A stretch of DNA of 64,000 bases from Streptomyces sp. TRM49041 (GCF_008271805.1 NZ_VSRY01000138.1:1-64000), one strand, 5' to 3'. Positions 49,925-59,519 are shown, counted from the first letter of the stretch. The notes: generated from the letters alone by a model not told the origin. Numbers and translations: made by a program.

Positions 49925-50926
49925 ATGGGGGACATGACACGATCCGACACCAACGCCGTCGAGGTACGGGGCCTCGTGAAGCACTACGGCGAGACGAAGG
50001 CGCTGGACGGAGTGGACCTCGACGTACGCGAGGGCACCGTCCTCGGCGTACTCGGGCCGAACGGCGCCGGCAAGACCACCCTCGTCCGCTGCCTGTCCAC
50101 CCTGATCGTCCCGGACGCCGGGACCGCCACCGTCGCCGGGTACGACGTACTGCGCCAGCCCCGGCAACTGCGCCGCGCCATCGGGCTGACCGGTCAGTAC
50201 GCCTCCGTGGACGAGAAGCTCTCCGGCTGGGAGAACCTCTACATGATCGGTCGGCTGCTCGACCTGTCCCGCCGGGACGCCCGGTCCCGCGCGGACGCGC
50301 TGCTGGAGCGGTTCTCGCTCACCGAGGCCGCCAAGCGGCCCGTCCTGCAGTACTCGGGCGGCATGCGGCGCCGCCTCGACCTGGCCGCCTCCATGATCGG
50401 CCGGCCTGCCGTGCTGTACCTGGACGAACCCACCACCGGCCTTGACCCGCGCACCCGCAACGAGGTCTGGGACGAGGTGAAGCGCATGGTCGCGGACGGT
50501 ACGACCGTGCTGCTCACCACGCAGTACATGGAGGAGGCCGAGCAGTTGGCGAGCGAGCTGACCGTCGTCGACCGGGGCAGGGTCATCGCCCGGGGCGGGG
50601 TCGACGAGCTGAAGGCGAAGGTCGGCGGCCGCACCCTCCAGGTCCGCCCCGTCGACCGGGCCGAACTGCCCGCGATGGCACGGGCGCTGACCGAGTCCGG
50701 GCTGGCCGGCCTCGCGGGCGCCACGGTCGTCCCGGACGAGGGCGTGCTGTACGTACCCATCCTCAGCGACGAGCAACTGACCGCCGTCGTGGGCCTGCTG
50801 GGCGCCCGCGGGCACGCCATCTCCCACATCGGCACGAATCTGCCGAGCCTGGACGAGGTGTTCCTGGCCATCACCGGTGAGCGACTGCCGGTGTCCGACG
50901 AGAGCCCGAAGGAGGAGGCCGCGTGA
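49925..50926 (+). CDS. DrrA-type ABC exporter ATP-binding protein
   Basis: The 333-residue ATPase has Walker A GPNGAGKTT, Q-loop LTGQYASVDEKLSGWENL, signature YSGGMRRRLDLA, Walker B AVLYLDEPTTGLDPRTR and a switch His replaced by Gln (LLTTQYMEEAEQL), as is usual in the daunorubicin-resistance DrrA group. The C-terminal domain ends VSDESPKEEAA. It is coupled to the permease by a GTGA overlap, so the two form one exporter for a hydrophobic drug or lipid. The start may be 49925 or the ATG at 49934; neither has an ideal ribosome-binding site, and an 11-bp repeat array sits directly before it. Confidence 0.92.
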   Translation: MGDMTRSDTNAVEVRGLVKHYGETKALDGVDLDVREGTVLGVLGPNGAGKTTLVRCLSTLIVPDAGTATVAGYDVLRQPRQLRRAIGLTGQYASVDEKLSGWENLYMIGRLLDLSRRDARSRADALLERFSLTEAAKRPVLQYSGGMRRRLDLAASMIGRPAVLYLDEPTTGLDPRTRNEVWDEVKRMVADGTTVLLTTQYMEEAEQLASELTVVDRGRVIARGGVDELKAKVGGRTLQVRPVDRAELPAMARALTESGLAGLAGATVVPDEGVLYVPILSDEQLTAVVGLLGARGHAISHIGTNLPSLDEVFLAITGERLPVSDESPKEEAA

Positions 50927-51798
50927 GCACCGTGACCACCGAGTCGGCCGCCGGTCCCACACTCGTCCGGGAGGGCGGCGACGGCGCCCCGCGGCCGCAC
51001 GGCCCGGTGGCGCCCGTCGAGGGGCGGATCACCCCGCGCGCCCATCTGCGCCACATCGGCGCGCTGACCCGCCGTAACGCCCTCCAGATCAAGCAGAACC
51101 CGGAGGCGATGGTCGACGCGCTGCTGATGCCGGTCGTCTTCACACTGCTGTTCGTGTACGTCTTCGGCGGCGCGATCTCCGGGCATGGCAACCAGCAGGA
51201 CTACGTCAACTATCTGGTCCCGGGCCTCATGGCGATGATGGGCCTCAACATCGCCATGGCCGTCGGCACCGGGGTCAACGACGATGTGAAGAAGGGCGTC
51301 ATGGACCGGTTCCGGTCCCTTCCGATCGCCCGGTCGTCGATCCTCATAGCGAAGATCGTCGTCGAGATCGGCCGGATGATGGTGGCCACCACCATCCTGC
51401 TCACCATGGGGTTCCTGCTGGGCCTCGAGGTCAGGACGTCGGTGCTCCATCTGGCGGGGGCCGTCGCGCTGTCGCTGGCCTTCGGCGCCTCACTGATGTG
51501 GATCTTCGTGCTGCTGGGCCTGAGCCTCAACACGGCGCAGGCGGTGCAGGGGGTGGCCATGCTGGTGCTGATGCCGCTGCAGTTCGGGTCGTCGATCTTC
51601 GCGCCGCCGGAGTCGATGCCGGCCTGGCTGCGGACGTTCACCGAGTACAACCCGCTGTCGAATCTGGCGGACGCGGCGCGGAACCTGCTCAACGGCGGGC
51701 CGGTCGCCGAGGCGGTGTGGATGACGCTCGGCTGGGCGGCGGTCATCACGCTGGTGACGGCGCCGCTGGCGGTGGCGAGGTTCCGCAAGCGGACCTGA
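50923..51798 (+). CDS. DrrB-type ABC-2 permease
   Basis: The GTG start overlaps the ATPase stop. The 291-residue protein has a cytoplasmic N-terminus of about 50 residues, then six hydrophobic segments of ABC-2 type: ALLMPVVFTLLFVYVFGGAI, LVPGLMAMMGLNIAMAVG, the cytoplasmic GVMDRFRSLPIARSSI loop, and LSLAFGASLMWIFVLLG, ending near VITLVTAPLAVARF. It forms the membrane channel of the exporter with the preceding ATPase. Its stop codon is only 2 bp from the stop of the convergent AfsR-like regulator. Confidence 0.92.
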   Translation: MSTVTTESAAGPTLVREGGDGAPRPHGPVAPVEGRITPRAHLRHIGALTRRNALQIKQNPEAMVDALLMPVVFTLLFVYVFGGAISGHGNQQDYVNYLVPGLMAMMGLNIAMAVGTGVNDDVKKGVMDRFRSLPIARSSILIAKIVVEIGRMMVATTILLTMGFLLGLEVRTSVLHLAGAVALSLAFGASLMWIFVLLGLSLNTAQAVQGVAMLVLMPLQFGSSIFAPPESMPAWLRTFTEYNPLSNLADAARNLLNGGPVAEAVWMTLGWAAVITLVTAPLAVARFRKRT

Positions 51799-51800
51799 CG

Positions 51801-54800
51801 TCAGGGGTGTTCGAGCAGGGCGGCGGCCTCCTCCATGGTGAGGCCGCCGCCCTCGGCGTACGCCACGTCGAAGGCGGTGTCGCCGAGCGCGGCGCGCGCC
51901 GCCGCCACCGCCGCCGTGAGGTTCTCCCGCTCCACCGGGGACCGGACATGGCCCTCCGGCAGTTGCTTCTCCTGGGCGCCGAGCAGGACCGCGGCCGTGC
52001 GGGCGCGGCCGCCGAGGCCGGTCATCGCCCGTGCGGCGGTGACGAGATGGAGCGCGGTCAGCTGCGGCGCGAGCATCATGGACAGCGGGTCCCGGGACCG
52101 GTGCAGCGCCTGGGCTGAGAGGCGGAGGGCGCTGTCGTGGTGGCCGTCGAGGTTGTCGAGCCACGCCAGGCAGCCGAGGGTGAAGCCGTCGAAGAGGGAG
52201 AGCGTCTCGGAGCGGAAGTCGTCGCGGAGCCGGCGGAGCAGGTCACGGGCCTCGGCGGTGCGGCCGGTGCGGCCCAGTTGGAGGGAGAGGTGGAGCCGGG
52301 CCAGCGGGTGCGCCTCGTGTCCGGCGCCGCAGCCCTCGGCCAGGACGGCGCGGAGGATGGCCTCCGCCTCGTCGGCGCGGCCCAGTTCGGGGAGCACGGC
52401 GGCGTACCGGGTGCGGAGCAGGGACACCTGGGCCTGGGCGTCGAGGCGTTCGGCGTGTGCGACGGCGGCCTGGTAGTCGGCGGCGGCGCCCGCGTACTCG
52501 CCGCGGTTCTCGCGGGCCTCGCCGCGGGCGGAGAGGGCTTCGGCGGCGCCCCAGGAGTCGCCGAGGCGACTGAAGATGTCCAGGCTCTCGTCGGCGTCCC
52601 GGCAGGCCGCGGCGGCCTGGCTGCTGCGGTTGGCGAGGATGTTGGCGCGCCACAGGAGAGCGTGGGCGAGGTCCCAGTCGTAGCCGAGCGCGCGGCCCGT
52701 GTCGACGGTGGTGTCGAGGAGGGTGTGCAGCTGGTCGCCGTCCCCGGAGAGGAGTACAGCGAGGATCCAGAGGATGCCGGGCATGCGGCAGGTCTGCGGG
52801 AGTCCCGGCCGGTACGCCTGGGAGAAGCGGTCCAGGAGGACACGGCCCTCGGTGGTCCAGTCGGCCATCTCGTGGTCCATGTTGACCGTCCGGACGAGCC
52901 GGATCTCGCGCCTGGCCTCCCACAGCAGGTCGTCGCGCATCGGGGGCGGCGCGTCGGTGCACCGCTCGGTCAGCGGCGGCGCGGGGGTGACGGGCGGGGC
53001 GAACGGGTCGGGGCCCAGCGCGGCGGCGGCGTCGGACCAGTGCCGGGCGTCGGTGCGCAGGTCGCGCATCTGCCAGTACCAGGTCAGCGACAGGACGAGG
53101 CAGAGCGCCTCGTGCTCGTCGCGGGCGGCGACGGCGCGGCGCAGGGCGGCGCGCAGGTTCTCGTACTCGCGCTGGAGCAGCCCGAGCGCGGCGCGCTGCC
53201 GGGCGCCGCGGAGCAGGGGGTCGGAGGTGCGGGCGAGTTCGCGGTAGTGGACGAGGTGGCGGCCCTCGGTGGCACGGCGCTCACCGGCCTGGTCGAGCCG
53301 CTCGCCCGCGTACTCGCCGACGGTCTCCAGGAGCCGGAAGCGCATGGCCCCTTCGTCGCCCGGTGAGGCGACGACCAGCGACTTGTCGACCAGGGAACCG
53401 AGTACGTCGAACGTGTCGGCGCCGACGTCGCAGACGGCTTCGGCGGCATCCAGGTCACACCCCCCGGAGAACACGGAGAGCCGCCGCAGCACAGCACGCT
53501 CCTGGTCGTCGAGCAGGTCCCAGGACCAGTCGACGACGGCGCGCAGGGTCTGCTGGCGGGGCAGGACGGTGCGGCTGCCGCTGGTGAGAAGGCGGAAGCG
53601 GTCGTCGAGCCGGTCGGCGATCTGGCGCGGGGTGAGGGCACGGAGGCGGGCCGCGGCGAGCTCGATGGCCAGGGGCAGGCCGTCGAGCCGACGGCAGATC
53701 TCGGCACAGGCGTCGGGGTCGTCGTGGACGACGAACCCGGCCCGGGCGGCAGCGCCACGCTCGCCGAGCAGTCTCAGCGCCATGGGATCGGGCAGCGGCT
53801 CGACGGGCCGCACCACCTCGCCGCCGACGGCGAGGGGTTCGCGGCTGGTGGCCAGGACGGTGAGGCCGGGGCAGTGCTCCAGGAGGTGCTCGGCGAGGCG
53901 GGCGGCGGCGGTGACGACGTGCTCGCAGTTGTCCAGCAGCAGGAGCATGCGGCGGGCCGCGCAGTGTTCGGTGAGCCGGACGAGGGGGTCGTTGCCGCGC
54001 GGTTCGGCGGCGCGCAGCTCCTCCGCCCCGGCGCCCCGCAGCACGGTCTCGCGCGCCCCGAGCGCGGTGAGCACGGCCTCGGTTACGGCGTCGGGGTCGG
54101 CCACCGGCGCGAGTTCCGCCACCCACACCCCGTCGGGCCACCGCGCGGCCCCCCGCTCGGCCACCTCCTGCGACAACCGCGTCTTCCCGGCCCCACCGGC
54201 CCCGAGCAACGTCACAAGCCGCGCCTGCCCGAGGTCCCCGAGGATGACCCCGATGTCCTCCCCCCGGCCGACGAAACTGGTCAGCCGGGCACGGAGGTTC
54301 CCCTGGCGGGGGGCGGGTGAGGCGGGGGCGGAGCCCCAGGGTGCGGGCCCCGCGGGGACAGGCGCGCCGGGCACGGCAGCACCGGAACCGGGCGTCGCGG
54401 AGACCGGTCCGGCGGGCTCGGGAGCCGCGGAGACGGGGCCCACGGGGCCGGATTCGCCGGACGGAGCAGCATCGGGGCCAGGAGGCGTGGTGGCCGGCGC
54501 CGCAGGTGTCGCGGGCCCGGCGGCGGGAAACGCAGGACCGGCCGCCCCGGGCACGGCGGCAGGCGTCACCGGCGCGGCGGCGTCAGGGCCCGGCGGCGCC
54601 CAGACCGGCGACGCCCCCGGTGCGGGAGCCCCGGAGGCACGGGGCGCAGGGGCGGGGGCCTCGGGTGCGGCGGTCGCGGGGGCGGTCGGCGTCCGGGGCG
54701 GTGTGCCGGGTGCGATCGCGGGGGGCGTGGCCGGCGCGGACGGTGGTGGGGGCGGGGGCGGGGGCGGGGTGGTGGGCGAGGGGGGCCCGGGCGTCGGGGC

Positions 54801-55514
54801 GAGGAGTTCCGTGTGGAGGGCGCGGAGTTGCGGGCCCGGGTCGGTGCCCAGTCGGGCGGCCAGGTGGCGGCGGACCGCCTCGTACGCGGCGAGGGCCTCG
54901 GCGGGGCGGCCCGCCGCGCGGAGGGCTTTGATGCGCAGGGCGTGGAGGGGTTCGTCGAGGGGGGCGGTGTCGCACAGGGCGGCCAGTTCGGGGAGGGCGT
55001 CCTCGGGGCGGCCGAGGGCCAGTACGGCCGTGAGGCGGGAGCGGAGGGCGCCGTGCCGACGGGTCTCCCAGCGGGCCGCCTCCGCCGTCCGGTCGGGCAG
55101 GTCGGCCAGCACCGGGTCACGCCAGAGCGCCAGCGCCTCGTCCAGCAGGCGCAGGGCCTTGGCCGGTTCGCCCGCCTCCAGGGACCGTACGCCCTCCCCC
55201 GCGAGCCGCTCGAACCGGTGCGCGTCCACATCGTCCGGGGCGGCGTCCAGCCGGTATCCGCCGGGCGCCGACACGACCGCCCCGGGGCCGAGAGCGCGGC
55301 GCAGCCGCCCGACCAGCGCCTGGAGGGCGGCGACCGCGTCGGCGGGCGGCGCGTCGCCGTTCCACACCTCGTCGACGAGGAGCCCGACCGGGACGGTGCG
55401 CCCGGGGCGCAGCGCGAGTGCGGTGAGCAGCGCGCGCAGCCGCGCGCCGCCCACCGGGACGGGGGTGCCGTCCGGGCGGTGGACCTGCGTCGGGCCGAGT
55501 ACGGATATCTGCAC
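51801..55514 (-). CDS. AfsR/SARP-type regulator (BTAD, NB-ARC, TPR)
   Basis: The GTG start at 55514 gives 1237 residues. In order: an OmpR-type winged helix at about 1-90 (QISVLGPTQVHRPDG, LRALLTALALRPGRTVPVGLLV), a BTAD domain at about 95-245 (HRFERLAGEGVRS, LHALRIKALRAAGRPAEALAAY), a Pro/Ala/Gly-rich linker of about 160 residues, an NB-ARC ATPase at about 410-720 with P-loop GAGGAGKTRL and Walker B MLLLLDNCEHV, then a C-terminal TPR-like helical region of some 450 residues. Such proteins switch on secondary metabolism when ATP-bound. It lacks an adjacent biosynthetic cluster; the neighbouring DrrAB-type exporter is a possible target. The frame upstream of 55514 covers the protease gene and is a shadow. 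Confidence 0.93.
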   Translation of the reverse strand: MQISVLGPTQVHRPDGTPVPVGGARLRALLTALALRPGRTVPVGLLVDEVWNGDAPPADAVAALQALVGRLRRALGPGAVVSAPGGYRLDAAPDDVDAHRFERLAGEGVRSLEAGEPAKALRLLDEALALWRDPVLADLPDRTAEAARWETRRHGALRSRLTAVLALGRPEDALPELAALCDTAPLDEPLHALRIKALRAAGRPAEALAAYEAVRRHLAARLGTDPGPQLRALHTELLAPTPGPPSPTTPPPPPPPPPSAPATPPAIAPGTPPRTPTAPATAAPEAPAPAPRASGAPAPGASPVWAPPGPDAAAPVTPAAVPGAAGPAFPAAGPATPAAPATTPPGPDAAPSGESGPVGPVSAAPEPAGPVSATPGSGAAVPGAPVPAGPAPWGSAPASPAPRQGNLRARLTSFVGRGEDIGVILGDLGQARLVTLLGAGGAGKTRLSQEVAERGAARWPDGVWVAELAPVADPDAVTEAVLTALGARETVLRGAGAEELRAAEPRGNDPLVRLTEHCAARRMLLLLDNCEHVVTAAARLAEHLLEHCPGLTVLATSREPLAVGGEVVRPVEPLPDPMALRLLGERGAAARAGFVVHDDPDACAEICRRLDGLPLAIELAAARLRALTPRQIADRLDDRFRLLTSGSRTVLPRQQTLRAVVDWSWDLLDDQERAVLRRLSVFSGGCDLDAAEAVCDVGADTFDVLGSLVDKSLVVASPGDEGAMRFRLLETVGEYAGERLDQAGERRATEGRHLVHYRELARTSDPLLRGARQRAALGLLQREYENLRAALRRAVAARDEHEALCLVLSLTWYWQMRDLRTDARHWSDAAAALGPDPFAPPVTPAPPLTERCTDAPPPMRDDLLWEARREIRLVRTVNMDHEMADWTTEGRVLLDRFSQAYRPGLPQTCRMPGILWILAVLLSGDGDQLHTLLDTTVDTGRALGYDWDLAHALLWRANILANRSSQAAAACRDADESLDIFSRLGDSWGAAEALSARGEARENRGEYAGAAADYQAAVAHAERLDAQAQVSLLRTRYAAVLPELGRADEAEAILRAVLAEGCGAGHEAHPLARLHLSLQLGRTGRTAEARDLLRRLRDDFRSETLSLFDGFTLGCLAWLDNLDGHHDSALRLSAQALHRSRDPLSMMLAPQLTALHLVTAARAMTGLGGRARTAAVLLGAQEKQLPEGHVRSPVERENLTAAVAAARAALGDTAFDVAYAEGGGLTMEEAAALLEHP

Positions 55515-55571
55515 GTGCCCATTCTCCGTGACGCGGCGGTACGGTCGTTGTCCCGACCGAGGAGGGCCCCG

Positions 55572-56399
55572 ATGCCGACCGCCGCCGCCGACCGCCGCCG
55601 TGGTGGCGACCGCCGGATCAGCCCCGTCTTCCTGGGCATCGCCGCCGTCACGGCCGCGGCGGGGTGGGCGGTGTGGGCGGGCGCCGCCTCCGGCGTGGGG
55701 CGTGGCCTGGCCCTCTTCCTCTTCGTCACGTCCGCGTGGGTCGTCTCTCTGTGTCTGCACGAGTACGCGCACGCCCGCACCGCGCTGCACAGCGGCGACC
55801 TGTCCGTGGCCGCGAAGGGCTATCTGACGCTCAATCCGCTGAAGTACACGCACGCCGTGCTCAGCATCCTGCTGCCGCTGCTGTTCCTCGTCATGGGCGG
55901 GATCGGGCTGCCGGGCGGTGCCGTGTTCATCGAACGGCACCGTATCCGGGGGCGGCTGCGGCACAGCCTGATCTCGGCGGCGGGCCCGCTCACCAACGTC
56001 CTGTTCGCCGCCGTCTGCACGGCGCCGTTCTGGCTGGACGCCCTGGACGGCGTCCCCGTGGCGTTCCGCTTCGCGCTGGGCTTCGTGGCCCTGCTCCAGG
56101 TGACGGCGGCCATCCTGAACTTCCTGCCGGTGCCGGGCCTGGACGGCTACGGGGTGCTGGAGCCGTGGCTGTCCGAGCGGGTCAGGCGGCAGATCGAGCC
56201 GTTCGCGCCGTACGGGCTGCTCGCGGTGTTCGCGCTGCTGTTCGCGCCGGAGGTGAACCAGGCGTTCTTCGGCCTGGTCGACGGGGTGCTGGGGACGCTC
56301 GGCGTCACCGAGGTGGAGTCGTACTGCGGGCGGGACCTCTACCGCTTCTGGCAGGAGACCAACCCGAACTGCGAGTTCCTGCTGGACGTCACTCGGTGA
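55572..56399 (+). CDS. Site-2-protease (M50) family membrane metalloprotease
   Basis: From ATG 55572 (GGAGG upstream) the protein has 275 residues with about five to six hydrophobic segments. The zinc-binding HEYAH is at residues 63-67 within a membrane helix, and the third ligand motif NFLPVPGLDGYG (NxxPxPxxDG type) lies near residue 185. These define an M50B-type intramembrane protease like rhomboid-independent S2P homologues and lack a PDZ domain. It could process membrane-bound regulators; the target is unknown. It is divergent from the AfsR-like gene (57-bp gap). Confidence 0.9.
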   Translation: MPTAAADRRRGGDRRISPVFLGIAAVTAAAGWAVWAGAASGVGRGLALFLFVTSAWVVSLCLHEYAHARTALHSGDLSVAAKGYLTLNPLKYTHAVLSILLPLLFLVMGGIGLPGGAVFIERHRIRGRLRHSLISAAGPLTNVLFAAVCTAPFWLDALDGVPVAFRFALGFVALLQVTAAILNFLPVPGLDGYGVLEPWLSERVRRQIEPFAPYGLLAVFALLFAPEVNQAFFGLVDGVLGTLGVTEVESYCGRDLYRFWQETNPNCEFLLDVTR

Positions 56400-56586
56400 C
56401 GTGCGACGCCGCGCCGGCGGCGGCCTGGTGGCGGCCACGGCGCCAGTAGTACCACGTCATGTTGGACGAGACGCCGGCCAGCAGCACCCACACGATGCCG
56501 AGCCAGGTGCCCTGGACGAACGAGACCACCGCCGCGACGGCTGAGAGGACGCAGACGGCGAGGGTGTAGAGCGCGAGGCGGGGCAT
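56389..56586 (-). CDS. Tiny two-helix membrane protein
   Basis: From the ATG at 56586 (AGGAG, 8 nt upstream) the product has only 65 residues: MPRLALYTLAVCVLSAVAAV and VQGTWLGIVWVLLAGVSSNM form two hydrophobic helices, followed by WYYWRRGRHQ and a short polar tail. The ribosome-binding site decides this start over the longer frame from 56670. The last 11 bp overlap the convergent protease gene. The function is unknown. Confidence 0.7.
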   Translation of the reverse strand: MPRLALYTLAVCVLSAVAAVVSFVQGTWLGIVWVLLAGVSSNMTWYYWRRGRHQAAAGAASHVTE

Positions 56587-56680
56587 GGGGGTCGGCTCCT
56601 GTCCGATGGTGGTGACGTGCCCGTCCAGTGTCCCCCATCCGTCCCCGTGCCCTCCTCGCGGCTCTCCCACGGCGCCCGGC

Positions 56681-57394
56681 TCAGCTCGCGGACGTGTCCT
56701 GGACGTCCGTGACGCGCAGGCCCGCGTGGGCCTTGTAGCGGCGGTTGACCGAGATCAGATTGGCCACCAGCGACTCGACCTGGTGGGCGTTGCGGAGGCG
56801 GCCCGCGAAGACGCCGCGCATGCCGGGGATGCGGGCGGCGAGCGCCTGGACGACGTCGGTGTCGGCGCGCTTCTCGCCGAGGACCATCACGTCCGTGTCG
56901 ATCTCGTCGATCGTCTCGTCCTGGAGCAGCACCGCCGACAGGTGGTGGAACGCGGCGGTCACCCGCGAGTCCGGCAGCAGGGCCGCGGCCTGCTGGGCGG
57001 CGCTGCCCTCCTCGGGCTTGAGCGCGTAGGCGCCCTGCTTGTCGAAGCCGAGGGGGTTCACGCAGTCGACGACGAGCTTGCCGCGGAGCTCCTCGCGGAG
57101 GGCCTGAAGCGTCGCGGCATGGCCGTCCCACGGCACGGCGACGATCACGATGTCGCTGCGGCGGGCGCACTCGGCGTTGTCGGCGCCCTCGACGCCGAGG
57201 CCCAGCTCGGCGGCGGCCGCGCGGGCGCGTTCGGCGGCGCGCGAGCCGATGATCACCTTCTGGCCGGCGCGGGCCAGCCGGTAGGCGAGGCCGCGGCCCT
57301 GGTCGCCGGTGCCGCCGAGGACGCCGACGACGAGTCCGGACACGTCGGGCAGGTCCCACGGATCGCGGGTCTTCTTGGTCTCCGTCTCAGTCAT
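56681..57394 (-). CDS. npdG: NADPH-dependent F420 reductase
   Basis: The 237-residue protein (ATG at 57394) is of the NpdG/Fno family: an acidic N-terminus, then the NADPH-binding loop VGVLGGTGDQGRGLAYRLA with the following GSR (2'-phosphate-binding) and VIVAVPWDGHAATL, LVVDCVNPLGFDKQGAY and VTAAFHHLSAVLL. It transfers hydride between NADPH and cofactor F420 and so supplies reduced F420. F420 is typical of actinomycetes and used in antibiotic pathways. It is divergent from the 57486 gene; no F420-dependent enzyme is adjacent. Confidence 0.92.
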   Translation of the reverse strand: MTETETKKTRDPWDLPDVSGLVVGVLGGTGDQGRGLAYRLARAGQKVIIGSRAAERARAAAAELGLGVEGADNAECARRSDIVIVAVPWDGHAATLQALREELRGKLVVDCVNPLGFDKQGAYALKPEEGSAAQQAAALLPDSRVTAAFHHLSAVLLQDETIDEIDTDVMVLGEKRADTDVVQALAARIPGMRGVFAGRLRNAHQVESLVANLISVNRRYKAHAGLRVTDVQDTSAS

Positions 57395-57485
57395 GGTGGT
57401 GACACTACGTGCCACGCTCCCCGTACGGGTGACAGGGCGGCGAAGGCCCGCGCGGCCGACACCCGCGGGGGCAGGATGCGGCGCC

Positions 57486-58094
57486 ATGGACGCCGTACGA
57501 GTCGCCCTGCTCCGTGAAGTGCTCGCCGGGACCGAGTGGCCCGCGGCCGCTCGGTCCTTCGCGGGGGCGCTGCGGTCGTCGGTCGTGCCGCAGGGCGGTG
57601 GGCTGCTGCTGGTGGGCACGCCGGAGTACGAGCCGTGGCATCTGGCCGCGCACCTGGTGGACGAGGCCATGTGGTCGGGGCAGCCGGAACTCGCACCGAC
57701 CCTCGTACGCCACCGGGCGCGGGCGGCGGACCCGGCGCACCTGGCCGTCGGTCTCGGCCGCCTGGAGGCCGCCGGGCGGGGCGCCACACTGCTGGTCGTC
57801 GCCCCGGACAGCCCGGGCGTCGGCCTCCTGGAGCGGGTCCACGACGCCCGGCGCGCGGGCGCGACGGTCCTGTCCCTGGACGGCGGGGACCCTGAGGTGC
57901 ACGGCCTCGCACACGAGGCCCTCACGGTCGCCCCGGAGCGGGCCGAGGGCGTCGGCCTGGACACGGTGCAGCACCTGGTGAGCGCGGCGGCCGGCGAGAA
58001 CAGCCTCCCGGGCCCGCGCGGCCGCACCCGCTTCCGCGACCGCCTCTCACGACTGGCCGACCATCTGACGTCCCCACCCCCGACGCGCTGGTAG
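57486..58094 (+). CDS. Conserved actinobacterial protein, unknown
   Basis: The 202-residue product has no signal or membrane segment. It contains alternating hydrophobic strands and helices (GGGLLLVGTPEYEPWHLAAHL, GATLLVVAPDSPGVGLLERVHDA, GATVLSLDGGDPEVHGLA), which suggest a small Rossmann-like fold resembling SIS/NAD-binding modules, but there is no clear binding loop. The C-terminus is basic. It is divergent from npdG. I do not recognise the family; strong GC3 bias supports coding. Confidence 0.7.
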   Translation: MDAVRVALLREVLAGTEWPAAARSFAGALRSSVVPQGGGLLLVGTPEYEPWHLAAHLVDEAMWSGQPELAPTLVRHRARAADPAHLAVGLGRLEAAGRGATLLVVAPDSPGVGLLERVHDARRAGATVLSLDGGDPEVHGLAHEALTVAPERAEGVGLDTVQHLVSAAAGENSLPGPRGRTRFRDRLSRLADHLTSPPPTRW

Positions 58095-58363
58095 CGCGCC
58101 CGCGGCGACGCGGCCGGGTGGGGCGGCACGGGCTGAGCGGGCTGGGCCGGGCCGGTCCACGATCTGGAACCGGACGATCCCGGACGCACCGCGGGGGCGG
58201 CCGGCGGGCGTCGAGGTCTGTCGTACGGCGCGGGGCCGCGGCCGGCGGCGTTCTGGGGCGGGGGGCTCGCCTGTGTGGCGGCGGCCGGGCTCCCGGCGGC
58301 CGCGCCGCCGAAGCCGATCACGTACGACGTCGCTGTGGAGCCGCCCGCCCGGTGCGTCGCCGG

Positions 58364-58603
58364 TCAGGACTCCGGGGGCCGCCCTGGCTCGCTTCCGGGG
58401 GTGTCGTGCCAGCGGGGGTCGTTCTCCCACTGGAGATTGCGGTCGCGGGCCGTCTCCATCGCGTGCGCCGCCTCCTCTCGGTCGGGATACGGGCCGAAGC
58501 GGTCCTTGGCCGGGCACTCCGGCCCCTCCTCGACCTTCTTGTGCTGCAGGCAGTAGTACCATTCACCCGGTTTGCCCACCGTGCGCTTCTTGAACAGGGC
58601 CAT
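58364..58603 (-). CDS. Small conserved protein with a Cys/His pattern
   Basis: From the ATG at 58603 (AAGGAG upstream) the protein has 79 residues. The N-terminal half contains [20 protein letters not shown], a CxxH-x8-C pattern that might bind metal, followed by [22 protein letters not shown] (an amphipathic helix) and a disordered Pro/Glu-rich tail. Upstream it is divergent from map (58-bp gap). A competing longer frame (58047-58562) on the same strand lies in another phase and has no support. The function is unknown. The 269 bp beyond its stop contain no gene that I can support. Confidence 0.75.
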   Translation of the reverse strand: MALFKKRTVGKPGEWYYCLQHKKVEEGPECPAKDRFGPYPDREEAAHAMETARDRNLQWENDPRWHDTPGSEPGRPPES

Positions 58604-58648
58604 GTCCGGCTCCTTCCTCTGTCGCCATGGTGCCCCTCGCGCGCTGGT

Positions 58649-58654
58649 TAGACT
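58649..58654 (+). promoter_or_regulatory. Leaderless-type -10 box of map
   Basis: TAGACT ends 7 nt before the ATG at 58662. No ribosome-binding site is present in the short gap, consistent with a leaderless message. Confidence 0.5.
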
Positions 58655-58661
58655 CGCTGAC

Positions 58662-59519
58662 ATGTCTGGCCAGTCGCTGCTCGTACCAGGGGATCTCTCC
58701 CCCATCCGTTCCGTTCCCGGTTCCATCCGCCGCCCCGAGTACGTCGGGAAGCCGGCGCCGAAGCCGTACGCCGGCCCCGAGGTGCAGGACTCCGACACCA
58801 TCGAGCGCATGCGTATCGCGGGCCGCATCGCCGCGCAGGCGATGGAGGAGGCCGCGAAGCTCATCGCGCCTGGCGTCACCACCGACGAACTCGACCGCGT
58901 CGCCCACACCTACATGTGCGACCACGGGGCCTACCCGTCGACCCTCGGCTACCGGGGCTTCCCCAAGTCGCTCTGCGCGTCGATCAACGAGGTCATCTGC
59001 CACGGCATCCCCGACTCCACGGTCCTCCGGGACGGCGACATCGTGAACCTGGATGTCACGGCGTACATCAACGGCGTCCACGGCGACAACAACGCCACAT
59101 ACCTCTGCGGGGACGTGGACGAGGAGTCGCGGCTGCTCGTCGAGCGGACCCGGGAGTCGCTGAACCGGGCCATCAAGGCCGTCAGGCCGGGCCGCCAGAT
59201 CAATGTCATCGGGCGGGTCATCGAGTCGTACGCCAAGCGCTTCGGCTACGGCGTCGTGCGGGACTTCACCGGGCACGGGATCAACTCCTCGTTCCACTCC
59301 GGGCTGATCATCCCGCACTACGACTCGCCGCACGCCACCACCGTCATGCAGCCCGGTATGACCTTCACGATCGAGCCGATGCTGACGCTCGGGACGCACG
59401 AGTACGACATGTGGGACGACGGCTGGACGGTCGTGACGAAGGACCGGAAGCGGACCGCGCAGTTCGAGCACACCCTGGTGGTGACCGGGACCGGGGCGGA
59501 GATCCTCACGTTGCCGTGA
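58662..59519 (+). CDS. map: Type I methionine aminopeptidase
   Basis: From ATG 58662 the protein has 285 residues, including an actinobacterial N-terminal extension of about 35 residues ([18 protein letters not shown]). The pita-bread catalytic domain has the ligand set: His in EVICHGIPD, Asp in [15 protein letters not shown], His in [11 protein letters not shown], Glu in FTIEPMLT and Glu in AQFEHTLVV. It removes the initiator Met of new proteins. The upstream in-frame ATGs (58572 etc.) lack support because of the -10 box. Confidence 0.95.
   Translation: MSGQSLLVPGDLSPIRSVPGSIRRPEYVGKPAPKPYAGPEVQDSDTIERMRIAGRIAAQAMEEAAKLIAPGVTTDELDRVAHTYMCDHGAYPSTLGYRGFPKSLCASINEVICHGIPDSTVLRDGDIVNLDVTAYINGVHGDNNATYLCGDVDEESRLLVERTRESLNRAIKAVRPGRQINVIGRVIESYAKRFGYGVVRDFTGHGINSSFHSGLIIPHYDSPHATTVMQPGMTFTIEPMLTLGTHEYDMWDDGWTVVTKDRKRTAQFEHTLVVTGTGAEILTLP

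Noticed and set aside
54813-55571. N-terminal extension of the site-2 protease frame across the AfsR-like gene
   Set aside because: The extension is antisense to the BTAD domain; the ATG at 55572 has GGAGG and fits family length.
58047-58562. 171-codon minus-strand frame near the map gene
   Set aside because: It overlaps the 79-residue gene in another phase, lacks a ribosome-binding site and gives R/G/P-rich sequence. The 79-residue frame has AAGGAG and a coherent sequence.
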